Positions 35,614 through 48,104 of a stretch of DNA of 64,000 nucleotides are shown piece after piece. Every line of letters starts with the position of its first letter. Positions within the stretch are counted from its first letter, which is position 1. Under the pieces are notes generated by a model that saw only the letters and a program-made list of their open reading frames with translations, made no database searches and was not told where the DNA came from. A program made the translations under genes and the position numbers. The stretch is from Biscogniauxia marginata (Eukaryota; Ascomycota; Sordariomycetes; Xylariales; Xylariaceae), in NCBI GenBank assembly GCA_022695795.1, contig MU404160.1:84140-148139 (forward strand), written 5' to 3'.

Positions 35614-37415
35614 TTAATAGATAACCCAGTTCTTTTCGAACTGGTAGACCCCAGCATCTACGATATAACCCATCTCACATCTGTCAAATCTGACTCCCTT
35701 CTGTCCGATCTTGTGGAAGTAGTCGAAGCGAGGCGACAAGGCGTGATTTATGTTCTTGACTCTCTCGGCCAGTAGAGGGCGCGCCAGGGGCGGATACAGG
35801 TATTTCTTTACACAATTTCAGCACGAACGGAAGCCAAACGGAAGCGAATCTAGGCGAGCGATGACTTTCTCTAGCGGGACGCCGTGGAACAATGCCCCCG
35901 GGCATTGTTATCGCTTCTCTGGAGGAGCAAATAGGTTACTAATTTGTCCCGGATCGGCCTGGTGACATGAAACTCAGTGTACGGTGTCCCATAACGTTGG
36001 GCATGGGAACACGGGGGATGAGTGAATGGGAACTTTACCTGCAGATCGTACATCTGGTGTTCTCCGTTACACCACACAGATTGGTACAGGTTCCACGTGT
36101 CGTTCACGATCCTTAGGGCCTTGTACGCGTTGTTGAGGAAGAAGCGCTCGTGTCCAGTATAGATCCGCCCTTCAGGGGCTGCGAGACCCCAGTACTCGAC
36201 GTTGAAGTGCTCGTGGTCGTGGCGAATTTTTCAAGTTTTCATTATCACACCCCTCATCAGAGATATCACTTCGCCGTCAAAATCTGCACCCAATGATGTT
36301 ACACCTGCGATGCTAAGAATAGTTGGCGTCATATCCATGTGTGTCGTAACCGCTCCTGTAGTCAGGTTCTGTGATGCACCTAGCTCGTGAATAATAAGGG
36401 GAATATTAGTGTCTTCCTCCAACCCGCAAGGCTTTCACGGCTGTAGTCGATGCTGCTCGATGTGATACACATGTTCTGTAAGGTAAATAATGACGTGTCA
36501 TCGAGAATGCCATACTCATCAAGTTGGGCAATGATACTATCAACAAGCTCATTCACCGATTGCAGTACCAAAAGCCGTTAGCGGTAGAAGTGGTCCTTAA
36601 AATTGACGTTTTCCTGACTTTGCCTGGGAAGAGTTGGGATCCAGTTAACGCCGGACGGCTCTTCAGGGTTGAATTATGGTTCTCTGGGTACCTTGACAAC
36701 TTATAATAGATCCTTGTACCGGTCGGCAGCAACCGGCCGAGACACCCACGCCTTACGGAGATCGGGGGGCCCATTTTCCAGTGCTTTGAAATACCTAGGT
36801 AGTCTATGTTTCTGTGGGGCGCAACAGGAGCGACGTCTAGGAAGAAAGGCTGCCCACTGCTAACATCCTCATCTAGTAGGCCGTATACCTTCCCGGTGAG
36901 GATGTCAACCGTATGTTCTCCTTCGTAGCTCACAGGCTCGTCTTGATTGCGTTGGTAGGTGAGATTTAGATAAACGTACGTGAAGGGTTCTAATAAGAAG
37001 TCCGAGTCATTCCACCTAGCCGCATGAGGCGAGTTATAGCTCTTGGCTGTGTGTGCATTGAACAGCTCGCCTATATAGTAAGTGCTATATCCCGCATCTT
37101 GTAACCACACTGGACGATATTTCTCATTGAGGCCTTGGCTCACGAATTTAGGGTATCTACCTAGCGACGTTAGAGAAGAGTTGTAGTGGAGCCGTCAAGT
37201 ATGAGCTCTAACCACATGGAGGGTTGATGTATGTGACGTTGGTATTGTGAGCAGCCTTTCCTGTCTACAGTGACACCCTTGAAGGGTAAAATAGTGCTGT
37301 CGTGCAGAAATGACGCTTGTATGAAGTTCCACGGTCGATTAGATATTTCTTCATGAGAGGTAATTAACCTAAAGACTACACCTCAAGATATTGGTCGTCA
37401 GTCCGAATAAAGTCG
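35614..37415 (-). pseudogene. Arylsulfatase-family pseudogene with catalytic Cys lost
   Basis: A nearly full-length type I sulfatase can be followed on the minus strand across several frames. It begins with T-D-D-Q (metal-binding Asp pair, about 37,400), then the active-site region F-Y-P-S-R-V-S-L-stop-T-G-K (about 37,260-37,295). Next come G-Y-S-T-Y-Y-I-G-E-L-F-N-A-H, V-A-P-H-R, Y-H-I-E-Q-H-R-L and E-E-D-T-N-I-P-L-I-I-H, then T-H-M-D-M-T-P-T-I-L. The tail ends V-Y-Q-F-E-K-N-W-V-I-Y-stop. In active enzymes the core is C/S-x-P-S-R, with the Cys oxidised to formylglycine. Here that codon is TAC (Tyr; complement of 37,286-37,288), and the Trp expected before T-G is TAG (complement of 37,265-37,267). 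Several frameshifts and further stops follow. Nothing functional can be made. Confidence 0.85.
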
Positions 37416-38432
37416 ATGTTGGCTCTCGGGAGTAGCGGCTTTAGAATCATGCCCGTCTGCAGGTAATGGAAACTAGGCTTGTTCTCCATCGTAGGTAATG
37501 CTGTGAGACGCAATTGAAGATGAGAGCCAACTAAGAGACTACAGAATTATCACCATGAATACTTGGGAACAATGAAAAGGAGACTGTTACTCGGTTTACG
37601 TTTCGAGGTTTCCTCACTTCCACGGTTATATAAAACGGTATTTATCCTCTACATTATGTAGGAGAGTTTGTGGGGTACTCTAGGGTTCAATGTTGGGTTC
37701 ATGCAATGCGTGATGTCGTTGATATGACGATCTTGATGCAGGTTCTTGGTGTGTAGAATGCACATGTAGATGAGAGTATGTCAAGGGTTTATTAATCTGT
37801 CTACCTACCTACCTTAGGTAGCTAGTTCACCACGTAACTCACGCGGCCAATCATAACTTGCAGCAAAGGCGTTTTTTATAGGGAAGCTAATGCAACGCCA
37901 GGAATATTTGTAGATTTCCTCCTACGAAACGCTCGATGTTAGATATTCAACGGAGATATTTCATCTAATTTTAGATATTAAAGGAGATACGAAAAAGCAA
38001 AAGGATAGAATCATTTAGAACACATCACATCTTGTAAAGCACGAGGTCCTCAGCCCTGGTGTTAACTTGGAACAAGAGGTGCAATTAATCTAGCGACTTC
38101 AAAGGGTCAAGTTTTCTCCACCGTGGTCAGAGTTAAGTTGAGAAAATCAACGGATACGTGCACCGTACAGTTAAAATTAAGGTATAGCAGGAAATTCCAA
38201 TTCCTAGCCTAAACGGAGTTTCTATCAGATTAGTAGCGCTAGGCATTACATATTCTAACGACAGGCCACGTCCGAGCGAAACTCTCCCATACAGACATTG
38301 GTAGGCGCATATCATTGCGACCAGGGAAATCTCAAAGTATTCCGCCTTTCATATTATCAATCTGCGTAGCTCTACGATGGCATTTATCGCGGAGTCTCAA
38401 ATCACATGCCCCCCTTTCCTTTATCGTGGCAT
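37416..38432. other. Intergenic region between sulfatase relic and P450
   Basis: No gene was recognised. A short (CTAC)n run lies near 37,800, followed by CTTAGGTAGC. Confidence 0.6.
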
Positions 38433-40200
38433 TTAGACGCGAAGTTCAGCCCTAGCTTCGCTGTATCCTGATAGGATCTGCGAAGCTCGTTCCGCACTCC
38501 TCGGCTTGAAGTCACAGGGGAAGGGCAACGGCTCCAGTATGACATGGGCATTCGTGGCTTCGGAATCGAACTCGATAACCTTTCCTGTCTTGGGACATGT
38601 CTTTTGGCTTAAGTTGAAAGCCCAGAGCACAGCGGCGCCGGAGACGAACATCTCGTCGTCGACTATATGCTGACCAAGACATGTTCTACGACCCCAGCCA
38701 AATGTATGCATGCCGACACCCTCACGGAAGTTCGGGTACCTCGAGAGAGGCTCCTGGTAGGTCGGCCAGTCCTTCTCCAGATATCGCTCAGGGTGGAAAT
38801 TCTCTGGGTCTGGATATCTCTCAGGGACGCGATTTATGCTCCTGTTGTTACTGTCAGCATTCCCATCCTTCTTTTATTTCTGGAGGTGATGAACCTCACC
38901 ATTCGCACGCCAGAATGATTGTACCCTTAGCAATCTTCTCGCCCATATACTCATCATCCTGTTCAGCCTGATGGGGAACGCCTTGTGGAGAAGGTTAGTA
39001 AGCCGGCGACACAAGGGGGGGAACATATACCTACCAAGTGGGACACCCGACCGCCATCGTAGAGTTTCTTTGAGGCATGCTCGGACTGTTGGTAGATCTG
39101 CGAAGTCTGCCGTGGTAGGCATCCGATTTCCGCACACCCTGTCGATTTCCTCTTGAGCCTTTCGTTGCCACCCTGGATGCACCATCATGGCCATTAAGAA
39201 GAATTGCAATGGACCGCAAATGGTTATCACCCCAACGAGATTCTGGAAGCCTAGCATGCAGCTTGCAAACTCCTCGTCTTTGGCGTTTTCTTCAAGAGTG
39301 ACATTGCCTTTGCTCTGCATTTGGGTGAAGTAACGACTCGACCATGTGTCTTTTGGTAGGTCTCCCCGCAGGAATCGCTGCTTGGCAAGTTGATATGAGT
39401 TGAGCCACCAGGCTCTTTGGTGGTCTTCTCGTGCCCGTTCGAATTTCTTCCACGGGTTCAACGCCCAAGGAATGGACCAAAGTGGTGTCATTGTGTTAAC
39501 AACTGGCCCAGACACAGACATCTGGCCCAAGGTGCAATCTGCGCTGTCCCCATTCTCTTTACCTTGAGTAGCATCATCCCAAGCTAGCCTACTCATTATA
39601 CGCCCACAGTGTTCTCTTGTGTTGGCATGGAACTTGGCTGGGTCGAGGAGAAGGACAGCGAGATATCTCTTCACTTCGTTCTCGATCACACCAAAGAAGT
39701 GGCTCCGATGGAATTCGGCCATAGCAGAATGGACCCATTTTCGTTGGGTACTCCATATTTCTTGTATGCCAGGTTAGTAGATTAATAAGAGCACATACTA
39801 CCGCTGAACTCGACTCACGATGCCTATCCATAAGTGCTACATAGCCTGGTCCAGTCTTGTGGTCGAAGAGTGCCCTGATCTGCGGACGGCCAGCATAGAT
39901 GTTTCCCCTGTCGACGAGAAGCTCCCTGGCAATGTTCTCGTCAGAGATAACGATGAACTGCTGGCCGAGCATGCTTGTTCGGTAGATTGGTCCATATATG
40001 TCAGCCCATTCCTTAAACTTTTTCCACATACAAAACCTGTCAAGGTCGTGAACTCGGCCGACGACCGGGAACTGTTGCGGTCCTGGTATGTTCTTTGCCG
40101 TTTTGCTGCCATTGATCATCCACGAGACAAATTGGCGCAGAATGGAGAGGACGACGCTCGGTACCGCCAAATATAGAATGAGGAGGCGAACGCTCTCCAT
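38433..40200 (-). CDS. Cytochrome P450 monooxygenase
   Basis: Exons in order of translation are 40200-39819, 39760-39035, 38981-38900 and 38841-38433, giving 532 residues with all phases fitting. The N-terminal segment (residues about 5-27) is a hydrophobic membrane anchor, followed by the proline hinge I-P-G-P-Q-Q-F-P. The K-helix motif is E359-T-L-R362, the PERF-like motif is H-P-E-R-Y (413-417), and the heme loop is F-G-W-G-R-R-T-C451-L-G. The I-helix region reads F-Q-N-L-V-G-V-I-T-I and lacks the usual acidic-Thr pair of A-G-x-D-T; some fungal secondary-metabolism P450s vary here. The enzyme should be ER-bound and use a P450 reductase. The substrate is unknown. The gene looks intact, in contrast to the neighbouring sulfatase relic. 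Confidence 0.9.
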
Positions 40201-43200
40201 GGTGAGGGGTTCTCCCTGGGTCGATACTGGGCGAGCGAGATAAGTCTATCTCTAAGAAATATAACAAAAAGGAGTTTGATGTCTGAACCGCTCGCTGATA
40301 GCAGGCCAGGTACTTATACCAGCCATAACATTTCAGCCCGCTTGACAGCCCGATCCAGCTATTTATTGATGCGTAGAATTAATGCCTGTTTCAAAATAGC
40401 GTAGTCAGCGTTCACCCACCCCCCGGGCTATGGGTGGGTTACGCCCTGACAATAATTGCGACGGTAGGATTCTGACAGCTGGCCTATAGCAGGCCTTTGG
40501 GACCCCGGCGGCGAGCCCTCCAGGATAAAATTAGTTACATGAGATACTTTCATAATTGAAAACCCCCCCTTTCTGACTCATAATATGTAGTGTTTAGGGG
40601 CCAAGGCCGATGTAGGGATATGTAGCTAGCAAGAGAATGTCCCGTCCTCCCTATGTACAGACGCGTCTTGCAAAAGTCTGGGCCGTAAGACGAGTACTCT
40701 CGTAGCTTGGCGCAACTAGCGACAGGCGGCAAGTATTATAGCAGCTGGAGACAGAGCTTGACCAGCTATTAAGCAGCCAGTTATCAGCTGTTGTGAGCTA
40801 AGCACCACATGGCACGGTCCGGCATATGGATAACTTGGGGTTGGTATATGGCCCAACAGGCTTGCTTACGGCCCCGACTTTTGCAAAGGCAGGGTGACAA
40901 CTCACAACCAAAAAAGGGAAGATTGCCGTATCTCAATGTAGGAGCCTCTTCCCACACGGTACTTTTAGGAGACTCGTTCAGGTACTTAACTCGGGCGCAA
41001 TCTCCTACTCTAGGTATACTCTGCAGCCGGGCGTTGTCCACCATTGAATCTTGCAAAGGGTCTCGTTTTGTTCGGTAATTACAGAAGCACTATCGAAGGC
41101 CTCGCAGCTGTCTCCTGCAACATGACGATCTAGTATATAATCCCTGTACTCGCTTCAACCCTGGCCAATGTCAAATGTTAGTCTTCACTCCTGTGCTAAG
41201 TGGGGATGTCCGGGGCCTGTCAATGTAGCTTGGCTATCAGTTCAACCTCATTGGACACCGCTTTTGACATTCATCTATAATCTAGGTAAGGCTTGATATT
41301 GTCAGCATCACATGAACTAGTAGGTTTTCATAAGTAGCTCGAGTATCGGATTTCCTTCAGCCTCATTGACTTAGCGTGTAGTTGGTTTGGCACCGATTGG
41401 CCATATCTTCCGAAATTGTTATACAGAAGCCCAGATAACGTTTGTTCCCATTCTCGGTTGGAAGAATCGAAGGGCAACACGACATTATCGCGGACGTTTA
41501 GTCGCGACCTGCACATATATACCTAGCAGTCCAGTAGACGCTAAGTCTAGTTCTAGTATTCGTGTGCCCTATCGTTTGTACACAAATCCCCCATCGGACT
41601 GTCCCTAGAGTGTCTAACATACGAATATTCCATCTTCGGCGTCACACATGATGCATGTCTCGGGCTGGAAAACCGTTACCTGCCATGCCGTTTAATGTCA
41701 CCCATCAAAGAAAAGTTCGGATGACAGGCATATTAGTGGTATCTATGATTCAATAGGTTGCTAGAAGGATCTTTGTAATACAGATACGGCAGAAATCGTG
41801 CAGATATTGACGGTGGCATCTCTGTAGTTAAGTGAATATTTGACTTGTGCGGTTTGCATGCAAAGCTACTTCAGCCGGACTTCACTGGGGAGAAAAAGCA
41901 AGTATAATCTCCGTCCCGCTTCTGGGCGTTCTGGATGGCGAACTAGACAACGCCAACAAACTTGAGCCTTGTAGGGAAATCCTACGAGGGAGTTGGGTAT
42001 AGCCAATCACCAGTGAGCCGTATGTTAGATCATTCACGCACACGGCTCGATCTTACGGAAGAAATAGTAGTACTGCTAAGTGTCAAGCAAAATTACCCTG
42101 TCCCCCTGTTCAACTAGACTTTGTTCAATGGGTATGTACTGGTAAAGTCCGTGAACAAGGATCATAAGGCAAAGTCACGGGAGACTCAGAATCCCGCGCT
42201 CGTTTTCTCCATGATGATTAGATGAAGATATACTCGAAAGGAAATATTAGTATCGAAGTGATACATATCAAGGAATGGCTTGAATTCCGACTCAGCGCAA
42301 AATAACCTTTGCCCATGTGCAGGGAACAATGTCCAGTTGTTTTTTATCTGGCCTAATAACTTGGCTGGATTCGGACAGAGCACAATAATAATAAGACCCA
42401 AAATGGATATCTTCAGGCTTTTAGTGCGATTTCTCTTCCCTAACTTCCCAAGAGGGACCTTGATGGTTCAAGTCTTGATGTAGATCAGTCTCGGTTCATT
42501 GACATCCTCTGCTAGCGCCATAGTTTTGAAAGAAGAAAAATATGTGGCCATTATACGTCACTAAAATATCTATTTCCAATTGATGAAGAATGGCATTTAC
42601 CTTATTTAGAACGATGACGCCTTCATATAACCAGTCTGAACTAGTAGTAATTTCTAGGTCAGCACAATAGTTATAGCTCGAAGTGCACCTTTCGTGGTGC
42701 GTTATGATTTTCTCCCGTGAGGCTCGTAATGTGAGTAGACTTTATTCGGAGATGGATTTGCAAAAGAGCATGCACCTAAGAATAAAAGGAGGAGCGAAAA
42801 AGACAGTTAACCAAGGAATGAATGCCCTTTAGTAGTGAATTAAGTTTCAAATTCCTTAAATGTGGTGTGAGTTAGTGATACGGTCAAAATATCAAGTAAT
42901 AGGTAGTATGTGCAGCCAAGTAATGTGACAATCCACAATTACATAAACGAATTTTATTATTATGAAAATGAGTTACATACTATAGTTTTTCTCCATAGGG
43001 AAGTGTGTGAAGGTGTACTTAAGACTGAGAGAAGATTGGAATATAAGAGTCATTGTTAGACCGGGATTAAGCATTATAGAACTCCTTGAAGATTTTAGCT
43101 TGACTAAGACTTAGTTATAAGATAATGGCCTCCCACAGATCTTGAAGAGCTGTCTGTCGATAGTTAATAGTGTATTTATGACCCTATATCCATACATTTT

Positions 43201-44557
43201 CAGTCTTCCGTGCACTTATTTAATACTTCCCAGAGACAAGTAGGCATAGGGATTGTACCGCCTGGCTGGATCACCTGAGTCATCCCCCGGCTGCGTCTCA
43301 TATAAACTAGGTATTCAATTAACAATCTGAAACGGCCAGTTAAAGTTGGACTCCTAAAGTTCCTTGAATATCTTGTATGAATGAAGGTTATCATAAGTTA
43401 CAGTATACGCGCATGCCTTAACGCTAGGTACCAAAACAGTACTAAGCTGAAATATTGGAATATAAAGTAGGGCCACTACGAAAGTAACCCTATAGGGAAT
43501 TTTCTATTATATACATACACCCGGGCACTCGTTCTACGAAATTCCGCCTTATATTTGATATAATTGTTCCTAATCTTTATATCTTCATCTTTTCGCCACT
43601 AAACATGGATAAGGACGCAGGGTCAGCTTTCAAGAATAATCCTAGTTGAAGTTCGCTAGATTTTGACCTACTTTGTGTTTGTAATCTCCTCATTTGCTTA
43701 CCCAGCAGCGCCTTGGAGTTTCTTGTCGTACCGCATCTAGTGCAGTTATTTATCGATATGTCCCAGCTGTGTTTCGTAGCAAGCGCTACTACAGCTAGGA
43801 GCCGGAGATGGGCCACGCGCTGTTTGGACAGATGGGATGGATCGGTATGACTGGGAGATCGATTTGGAGATAATCGGCAGAGGTAATTGACTATGGTTGT
43901 TACAATACATATAGCGGGACATGCATGGCACATTCAAGGCCAGAGCACCATCTTTGGATGACCGAAAGGGGTTCGTTCCTAAGAAAGAGTGCTTGATATA
44001 ATGATTGTGACCTTGTATGGCGGTGGATGGGGTATGTGGATGGCCTATTCACACATGCCTGCTATGGGAGATTAGATGAGGCTACACTGCTATTGAACTA
44101 GGTGTTGAAATATAAGCCTCACTAAGCTAAGGCGTACAACAAATTTTAATCACAAAGCGGCAATACCTACATATTTAGTATGAGCCTTAGGCCAAAGGTA
44201 TGAAATAATGGTCAACCTGTTAAAGGCAGCTCTTTCTGAGTAGCAGTAGTTCTTATGTCTCACCCGACAGCCATGTTATATCAACGTGAAAACATCGTAA
44301 TACATTGGTTAGATAAGCTCGTAATTTAGGGGCAGTGTCTTCATCTAACTATCAGTACAATCTAGTCGGAAACTGTCCTCTGTGTGTGCACTATCGTATG
44401 ATTAGACGTTTATTACGTCTAACCTTTGCTATTTCTAGCATAAAGGTAACATATCGCAAGAAATATGAAATCATGGTACATGCAGTCTCACGTCCTGAAC
44501 TGAATGTACGTGTCGTACTAATCTGGCACACGCATTCTGCTATCATACCATATTATT
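40201..44557. other. Gene-poor 4.3-kb region
   Basis: I see no gene with family resemblance. Open frames such as 43,577-43,933 (-) lack protein-like composition. An inverted repeat, ACCCACC...GGTGGGT, lies at about 40,416-40,440, upstream of the P450. Confidence 0.6.
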
Positions 44558-45382
44558 TCAACAGGAATCCACCACCACCTCAACCTCCACTTTATTCTGA
44601 TGCTCCTGAAAGAGTTTCACTAGTGAATCACGAATCTCGATGGCTGGCTTGGTATCCGGAGACCAAATGGATTGCGGAAATTCGCTTAGGGACATGAAGC
44701 CTTTGCGCCCATGGTGGAATCCAAAGTAAGGTCCCGGGTTCCAGTAACTAAATGCTCGCCCTGCGACTATGAAGAGTTTCCTCAACCGCTTCGCTCTAGA
44801 TAGGATATCCATGTCCGACTGCGGCATGGGGAGGCTGGCTGGGGGGACGTTGAGTGCAAGCTTGCGAACCTGGAAAATCCAGTGGCCATCATCCAAGATA
44901 GGCGGGATTTTGGCGTCGATAGGATTGCTTAGGAATCGGAACCAGTCCTCCGTGTAGTGGACGTGAGGCCTTCGCCCAATTCCATATCTGGACCGACCAA
45001 AGTAGAAGATGTCGTGATCGAAATTGACCCAAATATAGGCCGGGCTTAGAGGAACAGTTCGTCCTTGATAGATAGCAGGCAGGGCAGAGGTATCGGCAGG
45101 TAATTGGCTGGATTCATCTAGGACTAAAACCTTTCCAACAAGCTTGATTTTCTGTCGATTGAGAAATTCAGCGTCATCTTTCTGTTTTCCTGTTCTATCG
45201 ACGAAGAGTCTGTTCTCCTCGTCAAAGGCAGCGTAGGCTCGACCTGACCGCTTACGCCCTTTCGGCCTAATAGAGAAGCAATGTCGGATGATTGGCTGTG
45301 TCTCGTTGTAAAACGACCAAATTACATGTTGGATCTCAACTGGTAGCTTGCTGAAGAGATGGAATTCCTTATCTGATGGCAT
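44558..45382 (-). CDS. 2EXR domain-containing protein
   Basis: This single-exon ORF encodes 274 residues from the ATG at 45,380-45,382. The N-terminus has F-H-L-F-S-K-L-P-V-E-I-Q-H-V-I-W (residues about 7-22), the hallmark of the 2EXR family, an F-box-like domain very common in ascomycetes. Later family features include P-A-I-Y-Q-G-R-T-V-P-L-S-P-A-Y-I-W-V-N-F-D-H-D-I-F-Y, in which a strand with V-N-F-D-x-D precedes a helix, and V-R-K-L-A-L-N-V. The biochemical role of the family is not settled; adaptor functions are supposed from the F-box resemblance. No breaks are seen. Confidence 0.83.
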   Translation of the reverse strand: MPSDKEFHLFSKLPVEIQHVIWSFYNETQPIIRHCFSIRPKGRKRSGRAYAAFDEENRLFVDRTGKQKDDAEFLNRQKIKLVGKVLVLDESSQLPADTSALPAIYQGRTVPLSPAYIWVNFDHDIFYFGRSRYGIGRRPHVHYTEDWFRFLSNPIDAKIPPILDDGHWIFQVRKLALNVPPASLPMPQSDMDILSRAKRLRKLFIVAGRAFSYWNPGPYFGFHHGRKGFMSLSEFPQSIWSPDTKPAIEIRDSLVKLFQEHQNKVEVEVVVDSC

Positions 45383-46583
45383 CTTTTCGGTTCCTATTAT
45401 GCAGCTTGGTCGAGGTGGGGAGAAGGATTGGGAGTATATATCTATCGCATAGAGGGGGGAGTTTAAGTACTTTAACTTATGTACCTAGATGTGGGCGGTA
45501 AGTCATTATGAAGAGCGGCCATAGCTGGGCCCTAGGTGGTGACATGTAGATTTAACAGTAAGAATATTCACCTACCTTTCGCTTAAGGCAGCAGTAAATA
45601 CATCCCTTGTCTAGGCCATTCATGTAGCCAAACTTGTAGCTTGTAGCCTGGCTCCTTTGAAAAAGGCCACCTATAGATAGGCAGTTCCAATCAATTCATA
45701 CTGTCTTCTCCTCGAACTCAGGGTACAAGGATTTCGCCATTGATTACTTCTTGTCTTTAACCACTGATTCTATTCGGCCCTCGATGACCAAGGTCTCTAA
45801 ACCCCAAGGTATCTCACATAGACCTAGAATGCATGTTCTTTCATTTAACATGGCCTCAGGGGAATTCTCTACCCGACGCAATGCATATGCCATAGTCGAA
45901 ACTCTTACATGGCTCAGCCTTTCGCAGTCTCCTTTCGGTAGTGATCCACCCTGTTTTCTAATGTTTGACTTGGTCTTTCTAAGGGTTCTTTGTATGTGTT
46001 CCCTGGATACATCTAGTACAATCTGAAGAATGCGGTGGTCAACTTTTCAATACCTTCTTCGTTCCTGTGGGGGATACCTTCATCTGGTTGATGCCTGGCA
46101 GTTCATTTCTTTGGGACAGCAATGCAAATGAGCTGAATCCCGCTGTTATCGCCCAACCTTCTCGGCTGTATTTAGTAGTACCAAAAGGTCAAATAAGATG
46201 CGCACAATATAATACAATACAGCACAGTACAATACCACAACCCAGAAACATAGAGGAAAAGAAAGTGGGAAAGAGTTGTATGGAGATGGGACGACGATAA
46301 GAGGATGGAATTGTTCGATTAGTCCAAATGCCAGTTTAGCTTCGCTCAATATATATACTTATACACGAGGCCATATGTAGGGCCGTATAGCAGGTATATA
46401 GCCCCTTATTTCAACAAGTTGGTCCCTGCAATCGTCTGAGAACCTCTGATCCCTTTATATGGTGTCTATAGCATTCCACTAGATACAGTACTGTGCAACT
46501 AACGGGGAGGATGAATGTTAGCCATGATTAAGCAATATGAAACGCGCAATAAAATCGCATCTTTTTTTGCTCCTGTCCTTCTT
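45383..46583. other. Intergenic region
   Basis: No recognised gene. A 91-codon ORF at 45,751-46,026 (+) and a 77-codon ORF at 46,067-46,300 (+) have no clear protein character. Confidence 0.5.
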
Positions 46584-47113
46584 TCATTTTGTTGCTTCTT
46601 TGAACCCCACTTGATGTAGTTCTACTTCGAGAGAAAAACTCATATACATGCCCGGTTTGATCCAAGGGCTGGGCCTGCTTAGGGCTATCGCAGCCCTCGC
46701 AGCAATTAACGGAGATGCAGAGCGACTTGATCGTGAGAGGGGCGCTTCAGCGAATCCCCCCCTTCTACAGATCCCATCTATCACATAACTCAACCCTCTC
46801 TCAGCCAACCCCGCCCGACGAAGAACAGCAACACCTTGATCATTGAAAACAACAGCTAAAAAGAGAGTATCGCGCACCATTTCCTCGCTCGCAATTCGAC
46901 GCTCCAGCCAGCGGAGAGCACAATCAGCTTTTCAAGCCACGTACAAGCAGTTGTGTGTTCGATACCCGCCTCCAAGAGATCACTAAAGACACTATCAGTG
47001 CTAGGTCGAACAGGACATTTAGGACGACAGGTAGGGGTCGCTTCAGTTTGGGCGGTGGAAGCACGAAGAGCCGATGGAGCCTGAGCCCGACCTAGATGTA
47101 GATGTTGAAACAC
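46584..47113 (-). pseudogene. Unrecognised coding relic with one frameshift
   Basis: Two overlapping minus-strand frames join smoothly near 46,935. The first (from 47,113) reads ...S-D-L-L-E-A-G-I-E-H-T-T-A-C-T-W-L-E-K. The second continues A-D-C-A-L-R-W-L-E-R-R-I-A-S-E-E-M-V-R-D and runs to the stop at 46,584. Composition in the joined frame looks protein-like (Leu/Arg/Glu-rich helices), but I recognise no family. The shift lies at a CTTGAAAAGC run. It could be a frameshifted gene, a sequencing error or chance. Confidence 0.35.
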
Positions 47114-47299
47114 CTCTGTTCTCCTTTTCTGCGAAAAGAGCAGAGGAAACCCAGCGATGACCGAAGACTAATGAGGAGATACGACTGGTTCCGGAGCGAT
47201 GTGCCATACGAGCGCGCGAACGGGATGTATCACGCCCATTTTATTAGTTCATTTATCAGGAGTCAAAAGAGCGCGAACGTACTTTTTAAGATGAAATAA

Positions 47300-48104
47300 A
47301 CCTTCGCGAACTAATAGCACCAGTCTTATCCGATCCTACTCTATCGGTAGGCAATCCAGTCTGCAGGTTCAACTAAGCCTCAGGCGGTGTCCCTGACAAG
47401 TTGCCCAGCTAAAGAATCTGAGGGAAAACATGCCTGGTAGCATTGAATACGAAGAGATCCGGGCCAGTATTTTCGTCTATTGGGCCTAGGTGATTTCGAT
47501 GCTCGTTCGCCCTTATTTGTCGCTTTCTACAATTTGAGTCAAGTTTATAGGATAGACTATAATGACTGTTGAGTTTGCAATGTAATCGACTGTGATATTT
47601 GAACTAATATATTAAGAAATGTAGACTATTACTGGCTGCATTTCCACATATAACCCATGGTTAATCTGTAGCGGCGTGTTCATTGATGAGAACAACGATT
47701 CTATTATTCTAAAACCTAGGTAGCTTCAATGCAAGATATCCCCTGAGTTCAAAGCTATAATTGATAGGTGTAAATGAACGGTATAGATTTAGCTAGCTAA
47801 TATAAACCGAACATACTGTATCTCTCATTCTCTAGACCAACCGGTTATACCTATGGATCATTTGGAGAGAGCTATCACATTAAAATATGGAAATGTCAAT
47901 GGAATGAGGCTGGTGAGTTGTCATAACAAACCTAGACGATGTAATACTCTATCCCATGAACATGGATAGATAGATCTAGAGCTGGACACTCGCCTCCCCA
48001 CATGGCGTGGCAATATATCGCGTGAGGAGGTCTCCTACGGTTGACCATAGCGGCGAAATGGAAAACCCGATTTATAGGCCACCGTATTCACTAAAACAGC
48101 TTAA
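47300..48104. other. Intergenic margin of the gene island
   Basis: No gene was seen. An ACCTAGGTA palindrome lies near 47,714. Composition is still balanced up to the LTR of element 4. Confidence 0.6.

Noticed and set aside
43577..43933. 118-codon minus ORF
   Set aside because: Two overlapping frames look equally good and neither has domain-like features.
16000..48104. tRNA genes and CRISPR-like arrays
   Set aside because: GTTCGAATC-like fragments (for example near 30,139) have no matching arms, and no spaced direct repeats with unique spacers were seen.
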